Below, piece after piece: positions 1 to 8,362 of a DNA stretch of 32,952 nucleotides. Each line of letters starts with the position of its first letter. Within the stretch, counting starts at the first letter, position 1. The notes beneath the pieces were generated by a model. The model was not told the DNA's origin and did no database searches. It saw only the letters and a program-made list of their open reading frames with translations. The translations under genes were made by a program, and so were the position numbers. Source of the DNA: Grimontia indica (GTDB taxonomy: Bacteria > Pseudomonadota > Gammaproteobacteria > Enterobacterales > Vibrionaceae); the NCBI RefSeq assembly GCF_000333895.2, contig NZ_ANFM02000019.1:1-32952 (forward strand). Reading direction: 5' to 3'.

Positions 1-53
1 CTAGGCGGCACACACCTCGCCGCGCCTAAAACGCTTATAGCTAGAACAAAGTT

Positions 54-80
54 TAACCACCAAAGGTCAACAGGCCCTGG
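54..80. repeat. Single arm of a dispersed inverted-repeat sequence
   Basis: The stretch CAAAGGTCAACAGGCCCTGG at 61-80 is nearly the same as the right arm of the long inverted repeat upstream of ettA (12531-12551), differing by one substitution and a one-base gap. The matching left arm is not present between position 1 and this site, so it is either outside the window or absent. I infer a dispersed intergenic repeat (MITE-like or an IS end), but family assignment needs a search. Confidence 0.45.
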
Positions 81-93
81 CACTTACTTTCCC

Positions 94-118
94 ACCAGCC
101 CTTCCTGGGGGCTGGTTT
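94..118 (+). terminator. Hairpin, possible terminator of an upstream gene
   Basis: ACCAGCCC (94-101) pairs perfectly with GGGCTGGT (109-116) across a 7-nt loop. Only a short T tract follows, so it is a weak intrinsic terminator at best. It would separate whatever lies left of the window from the operon starting at 214. The rest of 1-213 shows no gene. Confidence 0.35.
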
Positions 119-213
119 ACCGCATTACGTTCATCACCCTCCCACTGGAAAAACATCTGTCTCATTCCTAATCTTTTATAAGGCATTGAAAGTCTTTTCG
201 GGCGGGGAAAACA

Positions 214-2325
214 ATGAGATACATCTTCATACTCACTGCGTTGTTGATGTTGTTGAATGGTTGCGACAGTCAGAACTCACCCAAAACAGATCACATGGAG
301 GAAGCACCCACTCAGTCCCTAAAACTTGTTCTTTCAAGCCATGAGGGTAGTGCAAGCGCAGAAGCTGCGCAGTACTTTGCATCTTTGGTGAAAGAAAAAT
401 CCAAAGGTGAACTGACTGTCTCTACGTCGTTTAAGACGGACAACGCCAGCGAACGGGAGTTGATTGCTTCCGTCCAAAATGGCGATGTGGACTTTGCCGT
501 TATTTCCAGTTCCAAGATATCTTACCTTTCCCCTGCACTTGAGCTGTTTGATTTACCCTTTTTCTTTACCAACCAACAGCAGGTCAAGCAAGTTTACAGC
601 AGTCCCACAGGCAGACAGTTACTCAGTAAACTCAACGAGGATGACATTCATGGAGTGGCATTCTGGGACGGAGGCTTCAAGCACCTTGTCACCACATTCC
701 CTTTGGAAAGTGCCTCTCAATTTGATGGGCGTCGTTTCCGTGTCCCAGAAAGTACAACCATCCGCCAGCAATTCGCCTCGTGGAGCAGTCTAGCCATTCC
801 CGTGTCCGATGAAATGCTCACTCAGGCCTTTACTAATGGCGACTTGGACGGTGAAGAGATCACACTCAGCCAGTTATCAGCACGAAGGATGACCGGACAA
901 GATATTTACCTCACCCATCACGGTCACCAAACCCTGATACTGATTATGTCGCCGAAAACCAAAGCAAAACTCACCCAGTTACAAAAAGAGACCATCAAAA
1001 GCGCCGCCAATATCGCCACATCTTTCCAGTACGAAATCGCACGTCGAAAAGACAACATTGCGCTAGCAAACCTAAAAGAAGAAGGAATCACCCACAAACC
1101 AGCGACACCGTTATTGGATTGGATGAAGCAAGCTTCTTCGGGTGTTATGGAACAAAAAAGGATGTATATCGGCACTGCAATCATCGAACAGGTACTTCAA
1201 GGAAAAGAGAACTGGAGCCACCTTCACCCCGACAAACTCATCGTTGCACTAGATGCCGATATGATCGGTGGTTCGGCGATTTCAGGTTTATCTATTCGCC
1301 GTGGCATTGAGCTTGCTCTGGATGAAATAAACCAAAATGGTGGAGTGTTAGGTAAAGAGGTGAAGCTGGTTGTCAGAAACAACTCCATGGTTCCCTCGCG
1401 GGGTCTGGATAACATCAAAGTCTTCGCAACGTTGCCAAACCTTCTCGCGGTGTTTAGTGGTATCAGCAGCCCTGTCGTGCTGGCAGAGCTGGAATTACTC
1501 CATGAACACAAAATTCTCATGCTGGCTCCCTGGGCGGCAGCCACACCGATTGTCAGTAATGGTCAATCACCCAACTTCGTTTTCCGAGTCTCAGTCAGGG
1601 ATGAATATGCTGCCCAGTTTTTGCTCGATGGTGCTCTGGGTGTTTCTGAAAAAGTCGGCTTCCTGCTGGTCAATAATGGCTGGGGAAGAAGCAATTTTGA
1701 AGGACTGACAAAGGAAATGGAAAAACGTTCGCTTGCTCCCGTTCACATGGAGTGGTTTGACTGGGGCGAGAAAAACATGGAAAACAAAGTTAAAAATCTC
1801 GTCCAAAAAGGCGTTGAATCCATCATTTTTGTCGGTAATTCTGTGGAAGGTGAAAAATTTGTCAGTCACTTAGCCAAGCATCCAAACCCACCGATTGTAT
1901 TTTCACATTGGGGGATCACTGGTTCAGAGTTCGCCCACCGCTCTAAGCAAGCGCTCAAAGCCGTCGATCTTCGGGTCCTACAAACCTTCACTTTCGTAGA
2001 AAACGACACTCCCGCTGCCAAAGTGTTGACGCAGAAATATCATCAACGTTATGGCACCAGAGATGAGTCTGATATCTATGCCCCATCTGGCACCGCACAT
2101 GCCTATGACCTGATGCACATGCTCGCTATTGCTGCAGAGAAAGCTGGTTCAGCCGACATGTCCGCTATCCAGAAAGAGCTGACTAAACTGGAACGATACG
2201 ATGGGTTGATGAAGCAATATCTCTCTCCTTTCGGCCGGGGCATGCAAGACGCGCTGACCGCTGAGGATTATCTGTTTGCTTTCTATAAGGACGGGAGCCT
2301 TTACCCCCTTAAGAGTGATCGCTAA
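214..2325 (+). CDS. Lipoprotein with fused DctP-like and Leu/Ile/Val-type binding domains (putative sensory input)
   Basis: This 703-aa protein starts with a lipoprotein signal peptide: hydrophobic residues 4-14 and a lipobox LNGC with Cys17. Asp18 at +2 is, by the E. coli Lol rule, an inner-membrane retention signal. Residues about 35-330 resemble DctP/TRAP-family solute-binding proteins. Residues about 338-700 resemble the type-1 periplasmic binding fold of branched-chain amino acid or amide receptors (GLSIRRGIELALDEINQNGG region). The two folds belong to different transporter classes, and no DctQ/DctM or ABC permease gene is nearby. Its stop TAA overlaps the next ATG (TAATG), coupling it to the histidine kinase gene. 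I infer a ligand-sensing partner of that kinase rather than a transport component. The ligand is unknown. Domain calls are from sequence pattern and should be checked by profile search. Confidence 0.85.
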   Translation: MRYIFILTALLMLLNGCDSQNSPKTDHMEEAPTQSLKLVLSSHEGSASAEAAQYFASLVKEKSKGELTVSTSFKTDNASERELIASVQNGDVDFAVISSSKISYLSPALELFDLPFFFTNQQQVKQVYSSPTGRQLLSKLNEDDIHGVAFWDGGFKHLVTTFPLESASQFDGRRFRVPESTTIRQQFASWSSLAIPVSDEMLTQAFTNGDLDGEEITLSQLSARRMTGQDIYLTHHGHQTLILIMSPKTKAKLTQLQKETIKSAANIATSFQYEIARRKDNIALANLKEEGITHKPATPLLDWMKQASSGVMEQKRMYIGTAIIEQVLQGKENWSHLHPDKLIVALDADMIGGSAISGLSIRRGIELALDEINQNGGVLGKEVKLVVRNNSMVPSRGLDNIKVFATLPNLLAVFSGISSPVVLAELELLHEHKILMLAPWAAATPIVSNGQSPNFVFRVSVRDEYAAQFLLDGALGVSEKVGFLLVNNGWGRSNFEGLTKEMEKRSLAPVHMEWFDWGEKNMENKVKNLVQKGVESIIFVGNSVEGEKFVSHLAKHPNPPIVFSHWGITGSEFAHRSKQALKAVDLRVLQTFTFVENDTPAAKVLTQKYHQRYGTRDESDIYAPSGTAHAYDLMHMLAIAAEKAGSADMSAIQKELTKLERYDGLMKQYLSPFGRGMQDALTAEDYLFAFYKDGSLYPLKSDR

Positions 2326-4748
2326 TGGCATCAAAAACCAGTATTGCCACACGCTTTTCCAGACATCTGCTTTTACTGCTGGTTTCTTTCCTACTTGTCA
2401 TCGTGGGCGCCACTACGATCATGGAAATATTTCGTGTCGAGCGACAACTACAAAGCAAGCTCCATTCAGAAGCTTTCAATACGCTAAACCTACTTGATCT
2501 AGAACTGAAGACCCAGCAGCGGGCGGTTTCTCGTACAGCGCAAAGCCAGCTTTCCATTAATAGCCTAATTAATATTGGCAGCGGACAATATTACTTCCAC
2601 CACGCGTTGGAAGATCTCACGCTATATACCGCCATCGAAGACGCGTTGCTTTTTGACTATGTCGGGAATGCACTCGATGAGAGAGAAGAAGATGTTAGAT
2701 GGTATAGCCCTAAGCTAGTGACAGAAACGCTGACCTCAGGTCGTGGACACGTCAAATTCATCAACGGAAGCTTCTATATTATCGAGCCCATTAGTTATTA
2801 CTACGCCGTTCAGGGCGGCATCATTGCAAAAATTAATCTGGACAAACTCACTGAGGGCGCGCTGGCAAACCTTAGCCATAACTATGCTCTCAAGATCCAT
2901 CAAAAGTGGGGATATACAGAAGGTAACCTCGATTCTCTGGGTATCCGAGTATCAATGCAGCCTACTCAAAACATGTTAATCAGCAAGTTCGACATATCCG
3001 TCACGATGAACGAGCCTTATATTTCCATGCTTGGAGAGGTTACCCCCTGGCTGACGAATTTCAGTATCCTGGCGCTCATCGCCATGATACCTCTAGTGAT
3101 CATTACCCGTCGTCTCGGAAAAAAAATGGCCACCCCCATTGTTGCACTTTCTAACGAAGTTAAAGCAGGAAAATACCCGATTACTACCTCTGCCTCTGAT
3201 GAGGAATTGAGTACCCTCGCTGAAGCTTTTAACCATACCACTCGGGAAATTAACCGGATCAACGAGCTTAACATCCAAGAAGAGCGTCAATCTGGGCAAA
3301 GCCAAATCATTGCCATCGTAGACACAGTTATCGATGCCATCATAACGATCAACACCAAAGGCTATATCGCCACGTTCAACCCCGCAGCAGAAAGGCTTTT
3401 TGGCTACAGCGTTGCGGAAGTGGTGGGTGAAAAAATCAATATATTAATGCCACAGCACTTTGCTAGAGAGCATGATGCTTATCTTCATAATTATCTCTCC
3501 GGTAAGGAAGCCCGAATGATCGGCGTGGGAAGAGAGGTCGTCGGCCGCCGTAAAGACGGCACAACCTTCCCGGCTGAACTCTCAGTAAGCCCCATGCGTG
3601 TGTCAGGACAACAAATGTTTACTGGCATCATCCGTGACATCACTTCACGGAAACAAGATGAGGCGATGAAGAACGAGTTTGTGGCTACTGTGAGCCACGA
3701 GCTTCGTACACCTTTAACATCAATACGTGGTGCTCTCGGATTGATCCTCGGAAAATTTGCCGATGAATTGCCTCCAAAAACGCAGAAAATGCTCTCCCTC
3801 GCACTCAGAAACTGTGAACGCCTGACTCTGCTTATTAACGATATTCTGGATATCGAAAAGCTAGAGTCCGATCAAATGGTGTACAGCTTCCACCGAAATA
3901 ATCTCTACAGCATCATCACCCGTTCGTTAGAAGACAACGAAGGATATGCACGCCAACACAAGGTCTCGTTATCGTTTCATGCCGACATTGAAAATGCCTA
4001 TATCAATGCCGATTCGACAAGGCTTCAGCAGGTGATGGCGAACCTGCTTTCCAATGCAATTAAATACTCCAGCGCCGGAAGTACCGTGACCGTTTCTCTC
4101 TATCTTCAAGGCAAAGCCTATCGGGTAGAAGTGACAGATACCGGTGCAGGTATTCCCGCTGAGTTTCATCAGCAACTCTTCGAACGTTTTTCCCAGGCAG
4201 ATAGCTCTGATACCCGCCAAGTCGGAGGGACTGGCCTCGGGCTTGCGATTACCAAGTCCATCATTGAAGCCCATAAAGGTAACATCGACTTTTTCTCCAC
4301 ACTTGGTGAGGGTTCGACCTTCTTCTTCAGCCTTCCTAGCGACAGTGCACAACCAAACAATCAACGACTCCAAAGCGGCAGACTCTCTGCCTTTCAAATG
4401 CTGTTTGTGGGATCTGATGATCAGCTAGTTGGCGAACTCAGGAATCAGTTCTACCCCGAGTGCGAAATATCAACGGCAGAATCGGTATCGCGAGCCAATC
4501 TGGCGTTAGGCCAGCAACCCTTCGAGCTGGCGTTGGTGGAGTACCCCTTCCCAGAGGCTCTGGATAAGCTGATGGATCAACTCAGTCGACGCCATATCCC
4601 CGTTGTTCTGCTCACCCACGGGGAACAGGATGTACCCGATCTCAGTATCGTGATCGCCGCCCATAGTATTGATACTCTGAACATCAACGGTCTTAAATCT
4701 GAACTGCGTCTTATACTTAAGAAAGGGTTTCCTAGAGAGGCGATGTGA
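2325..4748 (+). CDS. Membrane sensor histidine kinase (HAMP-PAS-HisKA-HATPase-pseudoreceiver)
   Basis: This 807-aa protein has a transmembrane helix at about 13-33, a periplasmic segment to about 240, a second helix at 243-261, a HAMP-like linker at 262-315, and a FixL-like PAS domain at about 325-440. The HisKA domain contains SHELRTP with phospho-acceptor His458. The ATPase domain shows the N box (Asn577), DTGAGI (605-610) and GGTGLGL (634-640), so the kinase core looks intact. Residues about 690-800 look like a degenerate receiver: the position expected for the phospho-Asp reads ALVEY, with Glu739. Its start overlaps the lipoprotein stop (TAATG) and its stop overlaps the next gene (TGATG). 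The periplasmic loop is a plausible docking face for the binding lipoprotein (inference). Confidence 0.93.
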   Translation: MASKTSIATRFSRHLLLLLVSFLLVIVGATTIMEIFRVERQLQSKLHSEAFNTLNLLDLELKTQQRAVSRTAQSQLSINSLINIGSGQYYFHHALEDLTLYTAIEDALLFDYVGNALDEREEDVRWYSPKLVTETLTSGRGHVKFINGSFYIIEPISYYYAVQGGIIAKINLDKLTEGALANLSHNYALKIHQKWGYTEGNLDSLGIRVSMQPTQNMLISKFDISVTMNEPYISMLGEVTPWLTNFSILALIAMIPLVIITRRLGKKMATPIVALSNEVKAGKYPITTSASDEELSTLAEAFNHTTREINRINELNIQEERQSGQSQIIAIVDTVIDAIITINTKGYIATFNPAAERLFGYSVAEVVGEKINILMPQHFAREHDAYLHNYLSGKEARMIGVGREVVGRRKDGTTFPAELSVSPMRVSGQQMFTGIIRDITSRKQDEAMKNEFVATVSHELRTPLTSIRGALGLILGKFADELPPKTQKMLSLALRNCERLTLLINDILDIEKLESDQMVYSFHRNNLYSIITRSLEDNEGYARQHKVSLSFHADIENAYINADSTRLQQVMANLLSNAIKYSSAGSTVTVSLYLQGKAYRVEVTDTGAGIPAEFHQQLFERFSQADSSDTRQVGGTGLGLAITKSIIEAHKGNIDFFSTLGEGSTFFFSLPSDSAQPNNQRLQSGRLSAFQMLFVGSDDQLVGELRNQFYPECEISTAESVSRANLALGQQPFELALVEYPFPEALDKLMDQLSRRHIPVVLLTHGEQDVPDLSIVIAAHSIDTLNINGLKSELRLILKKGFPREAM

Positions 4749-5131
4749 TGGATAAGCCAATTACCGTACTTTACGTTGAAGATGATGAAGATATACGTGA
4801 TGTGGCAGAGCTCGCACTGGAAGGTGACGACTTTATCCTCTTGTCATGTGAGTGTGGCGATGTGGCGCTCGAAAAAGCCGCGTTATCAAGCCCTGATCTA
4901 TTGCTGTTGGATGTGATGATGCCAGACATGGATGGTCCCACCACGCTCAAACGGTTAAGAACCATGCCACACCTTGAAAGTACACCCGCTATCTTTATGA
5001 CCGCCAAGGTTCAGCCTGCAGAAGTGAAAGCGTATCACGAGTATGGCGCCATCGGGGTCATCAGCAAACCTTTCGACCCCATGTTACTGGCAGATGAAAT
5101 CATGAAATTAATGGAAGGGCGCCGTGTATGA
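4748..5131 (+). CDS. Single-domain CheY-like response regulator
   Basis: This is a stand-alone receiver domain of 127 aa with no output domain. It has the acidic cluster EDDED (11-15), phospho-acceptor Asp55 in LLLLDVMMPDMDG, Thr86 in FMTA and Lys107 in SKPF, so all key receiver residues are present. I chose ATG 4748, which overlaps the kinase stop as TGATG; an in-frame GTG one codon upstream (4745) is an alternative. Its stop overlaps the next ATG (ATGA). In the operon it would accept phosphate from His458 of the kinase and could pass it to the Hpt domain of the next protein (inference). Confidence 0.92.
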   Translation: MDKPITVLYVEDDEDIRDVAELALEGDDFILLSCECGDVALEKAALSSPDLLLLDVMMPDMDGPTTLKRLRTMPHLESTPAIFMTAKVQPAEVKAYHEYGAIGVISKPFDPMLLADEIMKLMEGRRV

Positions 5132-6789
5132 GACCTTCGCAAGTCAAAAAGTTTCAGGAGCAACAGGCAAAATTCGCCAAGAGCGTCATCAATCGTACAG
5201 AGCGGATAAAAACGCTTTGGAGCAAGATCCAAGCCCAGAAAGCGTCAGATTGTTGTGAGCTGGAAGAACTGGTAATGGAAGCCCATAAACTCGCCGGCAC
5301 AGCGACAACGCTGGGCTTTGTCGATCTTGGAGAATGCGGCCGTGACATTGAAGTATTACTGAAACCGCACATTGAGAACAAAACGCTGCCCATCGGTGAT
5401 GAAGATATAGAACGCCTGATTTCAGGCATTGACGATATCGCCAAAATCGAACCCAAACGCCCTGATGATTTAACATACGGTGAAGTAACCTTACTTCACG
5501 AGCAAGACCGTACCAAGCAACTGGTTTACGTGGTTGCAGAAAATCCTGAAAATGCCACCGAAATGGTCGAACAACTTCAGTATATCGATTACGAAGTAGT
5601 AATGTTCGCAACAGCTCCCGAACTTAAAGTCGCTCTCGATCAAGAGGCACCTTCGGTACTGATTGTTGACCTTGATGACTTTAAACTCCTTGATGAAATC
5701 ACCAAAGTCTGGCGTAAAAACAGCGGAATCCCTTTGGTCGTGCTGAGTGCAACAGAATGCTGGGAAAGTCGCCTGCGTGCCGCCAAAGCTGGTGCATTTA
5801 CCTTCTTCCACAAACCCGTTGAGTATGACGATATCCTCGGTTTACTCGACTCCCTCTGGGAAACCAACAACGCTCAATACCGGGTATTGATCGTCGAAGA
5901 TGACCGAACCCTTGCTGAGCACTACTCAATTGTGCTGCAAGGCGCAGGTATGAAAACCTGCATAGTAGACAGTCCAGATCACCTGCTCGATGAGTTGGGC
6001 GAATTTCACCCTGATCTGGTGTTAATGGACCTCTACATGCCGAATTGTTCAGGTGTTGAAGCGGCCAGTGTGATACGCCAACATGCGGCGCACACCAATG
6101 TACCGATCGTGTACCTTTCCGGTGAAACAGACTTGAAGCTTCAGATGAAAGCGTTGCAGGTCGGCGCGGATGATTTTCTGACTAAGCCGATTAACGACTT
6201 ACACCTGACACAGGCTGTCTCCATTCGTGCCCGCCGTTTTCGAGCGCTAAGCGCCATGATGGACAGAGACAGTCTGACCGGATTGCTCAATCACTCCAAC
6301 CTGAAAATGGCGCTGGAGCGAGAGCTTTCCCGCGCCAGACGTCATAAGTCTCCCGTCAGTTTTGTGATGATTGATATCGACCACTTCAAATCCATCAATG
6401 ACAAGTACGGTCACCCTGTCGGTGACAAGGTCATCAAGGGTGTCGCGCGCTTACTCAATTACCGCTTCCGCAAAACTGATACCAGCGCCCGCTATGGCGG
6501 TGAAGAATTCGCGCTGATCCTGCCCGACACGCCCGCTGATATCGCGCTCAGGTTGATTGACGAATTCCGCAGTACGTTCGCCAAAACGCCGTTTTCAAAC
6601 GGCCCCGAAACATTCACTGCCACCTTGAGTGCGGGCATCGCGACATTTCCCGAGTTTGATTCTATTGAGGGTCTTATCGAAGTGGCCGACTCTTCACTCT
6701 ATCTGGCAAAAGAGCGGGGAAGAAACCGTGTGGTAACCCATGTTGAACTAGGGAACAGTGACGACCCTCAGGAGAAAAACACCGCGTAA
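5128..6789 (+). CDS. Hpt-REC-REC-GGDEF diguanylate cyclase
   Basis: This 553-aa cytoplasmic protein has an N-terminal Hpt-like domain with MEAHKLAGTA (His53), a first receiver at about 131-245, a second receiver at about 251-365 and a GGDEF domain at about 375-540. The first receiver keeps a candidate Asp181 and Lys229 but lacks the usual acidic pair. The second is complete (Glu257/Asp258/Asp259, Asp301, Lys353). The cyclase has DIDHFKSIND, the active-site motif GGEEF (457-461) and an RxxD inhibitory site (Arg448-Asp451) five residues before it, so it should make c-di-GMP with product feedback. ATGA overlap with the response regulator gene supports the start. An Hpt domain and a GGDEF output on one chain imply a compact phosphorelay ending in c-di-GMP synthesis. 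Confidence 0.94.
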   Translation: MRPSQVKKFQEQQAKFAKSVINRTERIKTLWSKIQAQKASDCCELEELVMEAHKLAGTATTLGFVDLGECGRDIEVLLKPHIENKTLPIGDEDIERLISGIDDIAKIEPKRPDDLTYGEVTLLHEQDRTKQLVYVVAENPENATEMVEQLQYIDYEVVMFATAPELKVALDQEAPSVLIVDLDDFKLLDEITKVWRKNSGIPLVVLSATECWESRLRAAKAGAFTFFHKPVEYDDILGLLDSLWETNNAQYRVLIVEDDRTLAEHYSIVLQGAGMKTCIVDSPDHLLDELGEFHPDLVLMDLYMPNCSGVEAASVIRQHAAHTNVPIVYLSGETDLKLQMKALQVGADDFLTKPINDLHLTQAVSIRARRFRALSAMMDRDSLTGLLNHSNLKMALERELSRARRHKSPVSFVMIDIDHFKSINDKYGHPVGDKVIKGVARLLNYRFRKTDTSARYGGEEFALILPDTPADIALRLIDEFRSTFAKTPFSNGPETFTATLSAGIATFPEFDSIEGLIEVADSSLYLAKERGRNRVVTHVELGNSDDPQEKNTA

Positions 6790-6838
6790 CACTCTGATAG
6801 TATTTCATTAGGCCTTTGTGAGAGTTTTGAGAGAAATC

Positions 6839-6860
6839 CGCGAAGGCTTCGCCATTTTTT
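6839..6860 (+). terminator. Candidate intrinsic terminator of the signalling operon
   Basis: GCGAAGGCTTCGC (6840-6852) can fold into a short hairpin and is followed after CA by six T residues (6855-6860). It lies 50 nt after the GGDEF stop and 42 nt before the spondin gene, as expected for the end of the first operon. The stem is short, so efficiency is uncertain. Confidence 0.45.
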
Positions 6861-6901
6861 CGCGCCATGCTTTGAAGAATTCAACGCACAGGGAGCGAAA
6901 A

Positions 6902-7564
6902 ATGAAAACCTTACTTCTCAGCATGGCAATGGGCGCAGCATTCACCGCGCAGGCCGCCAACGTCGATGTAAAAATCACCAATGCCACCGATGGCATTTAT
7001 TTCACCCCACTGATTGTTGCTGCTCACAGCCCGGACGCGTATCTGTTCCGCACCGGCGAAGCAGCATCTGCTGATGTTGAAGCCATGGCAGAAGGTGGCG
7101 ATATTTCTGGTCTGGTTGCACTGGCTGCAGGCTTGGGCGCCGATGTACAGGCCAACCCGGCAGAAGGCATTCTGGACCCAGGCGCATCAACTTCCACCAC
7201 GCTTTATGCAAATCATGGCGATGTGCTTTCTATCGCTGCGATGTTGCTACCTTCTAACGATGCATTTATCGGTGTAGACAGCTGGAAAATCCCAAAGAAA
7301 AAAGGCACCTATGTCATCAAAGCCAACGGCTATGACGCAGGTACAGAAGCCAATGATGAGCTGGCTGGCAGTGTTCCTAGGCCACCTTTCATCACTTTCG
7401 GTGAGGGCGGCACGGGCGTAGATACCGAAGTAGCAAACAGCACAGTTCACATTCACCCGGGCAACCTTGGTGATACTGATGCGACAGGTGGTCTAAGCGA
7501 CTTTGACAGCACCAAACACCGTTGGCTCAACCCAGTTGCCATCATCACCGTCACCGTTTATTAA
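6902..7564 (+). CDS. Secreted spondin-domain protein
   Basis: The mature gene most likely starts at ATG 6902, giving 220 aa with a clear signal peptide (MKTLLLSMAMGAAFTAQA, cleavage near AQA-AN). An upstream in-frame start at 6818 would put a charged non-signal sequence first. GGGAGCG upstream of 6902 serves as ribosome binding site. The body matches the bacterial spondin_N pattern: ITNATDGIYFTPLIVAAHS, EGGD, a YDAGTEAND motif and the C-terminal HIHPG...HRWLNPVAIITV. It is predicted to be exported as a soluble beta-sandwich protein. It shares the same motif order with the next gene, so the two are tandem paralogues. Function is unknown; eukaryotic spondin domains bind matrix components, but that cannot be carried over to bacteria. 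Confidence 0.87.
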   Translation: MKTLLLSMAMGAAFTAQAANVDVKITNATDGIYFTPLIVAAHSPDAYLFRTGEAASADVEAMAEGGDISGLVALAAGLGADVQANPAEGILDPGASTSTTLYANHGDVLSIAAMLLPSNDAFIGVDSWKIPKKKGTYVIKANGYDAGTEANDELAGSVPRPPFITFGEGGTGVDTEVANSTVHIHPGNLGDTDATGGLSDFDSTKHRWLNPVAIITVTVY

Positions 7565-7576
7565 GGAGGGCGCAGT

Positions 7577-8227
7577 ATGTATCGCTTTGCTCTCATTGGC
7601 GCAGCAGCGCTGGCACTGACTGGGTGTCAATACACGGTCACCGTAGAAAACCTGACGGATGCGCAACCTATGTCTCCGGTCGCGCTGCTGACCCACAGCA
7701 AAACCAACACGCTGTTTGAAGTTGGCCAACCGGTTTCTGTTGCACTGGAAAAACTGGCGGAAGGTGGTGATAACAGCGATGTTCTTGCTTATGAAGAACT
7801 TCGCCACGTGGAAGATGCTCTCTCTGGCGCATCGCCGCTTCCTCCGGGCGCATCAGAAAGCTTCACTGTACAACTGAACCGCAAGAAGACACGTTACCTT
7901 TCTGTGGCATCTATGCTGGTCAATACTAATGATGCCATCGTGGCCGAGTCTGATATCGACCTACGTAAATTGCGTCCAGGTCAAAGCATCACCATCACAT
8001 TGCCAGTGTGGGATGCCGGCACAGAAGCTAACTCGGAAACCCAAGGCACCATTCCTGGGCCCGCTGCAGGTGGAGAAGGCTTCAATGCTGCACGCGATGA
8101 TGTAGACCGTCTGCGCATTCACCCTGGCGTGCTATCCGCTGATGACGGATTAGAAGATTCAGTATTGAATTACCGTCACCGGTTTCTGAACCCAGGCGCG
8201 AAAGTCACCATTAAACGGGTTTGGTGA
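7577..8227 (+). CDS. Spondin-domain lipoprotein
   Basis: This 216-aa protein carries a lipoprotein signal peptide with lipobox LTGC (Cys17); Gln18 at +2 favours sorting to the outer membrane under the E. coli rule. It follows the previous gene by 12 nt with a strong AAGGAGGG ribosome binding site. The body repeats the spondin_N features of its neighbour: VENLTDAQPMSPVALLTHS, EGGDNSD, WDAGTEANSE, RIHPG and HRFLNPGAKVTI. The two proteins are probably co-expressed, one soluble and one membrane-anchored. A hairpin terminator follows. Substrate or partner is unknown. Confidence 0.87.
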   Translation: MYRFALIGAAALALTGCQYTVTVENLTDAQPMSPVALLTHSKTNTLFEVGQPVSVALEKLAEGGDNSDVLAYEELRHVEDALSGASPLPPGASESFTVQLNRKKTRYLSVASMLVNTNDAIVAESDIDLRKLRPGQSITITLPVWDAGTEANSETQGTIPGPAAGGEGFNAARDDVDRLRIHPGVLSADDGLEDSVLNYRHRFLNPGAKVTIKRVW

Positions 8228-8247
8228 TTCGTCCCCACCAAAGTACA

Positions 8248-8280
8248 AACGGGCACTGTTAAAAGTGCCCGTTTTTCTTT
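8248..8280 (+). terminator. Intrinsic terminator after the spondin genes
   Basis: AACGGGCACT pairs with AGTGCCCGTT around a GTTAAA loop, followed by a T-rich tract TTTTCTTT. It lies about 20 nt after the second spondin stop. Confidence 0.85.
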
Positions 8281-8362
8281 CCAGTCACGTATCTATACCC
8301 AAACCGAGGATGTTTTGGGATGTGTTAAGCTGTTCGAAAGGATTATTCATGCGGGAGTGTCA

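Noticed and set aside
214-2325. Reading the first gene as part of a TRAP or ABC transporter
   Set aside because: No DctQ, DctM, ABC permease or ATPase gene is adjacent; the downstream overlapping genes are all signalling proteins.
8315-8362. TTG 8315 as start of the hydroxylase-family gene
   Set aside because: Rare start codon without a good ribosome binding site; GTG 8363 is better placed after GCGGGAG.
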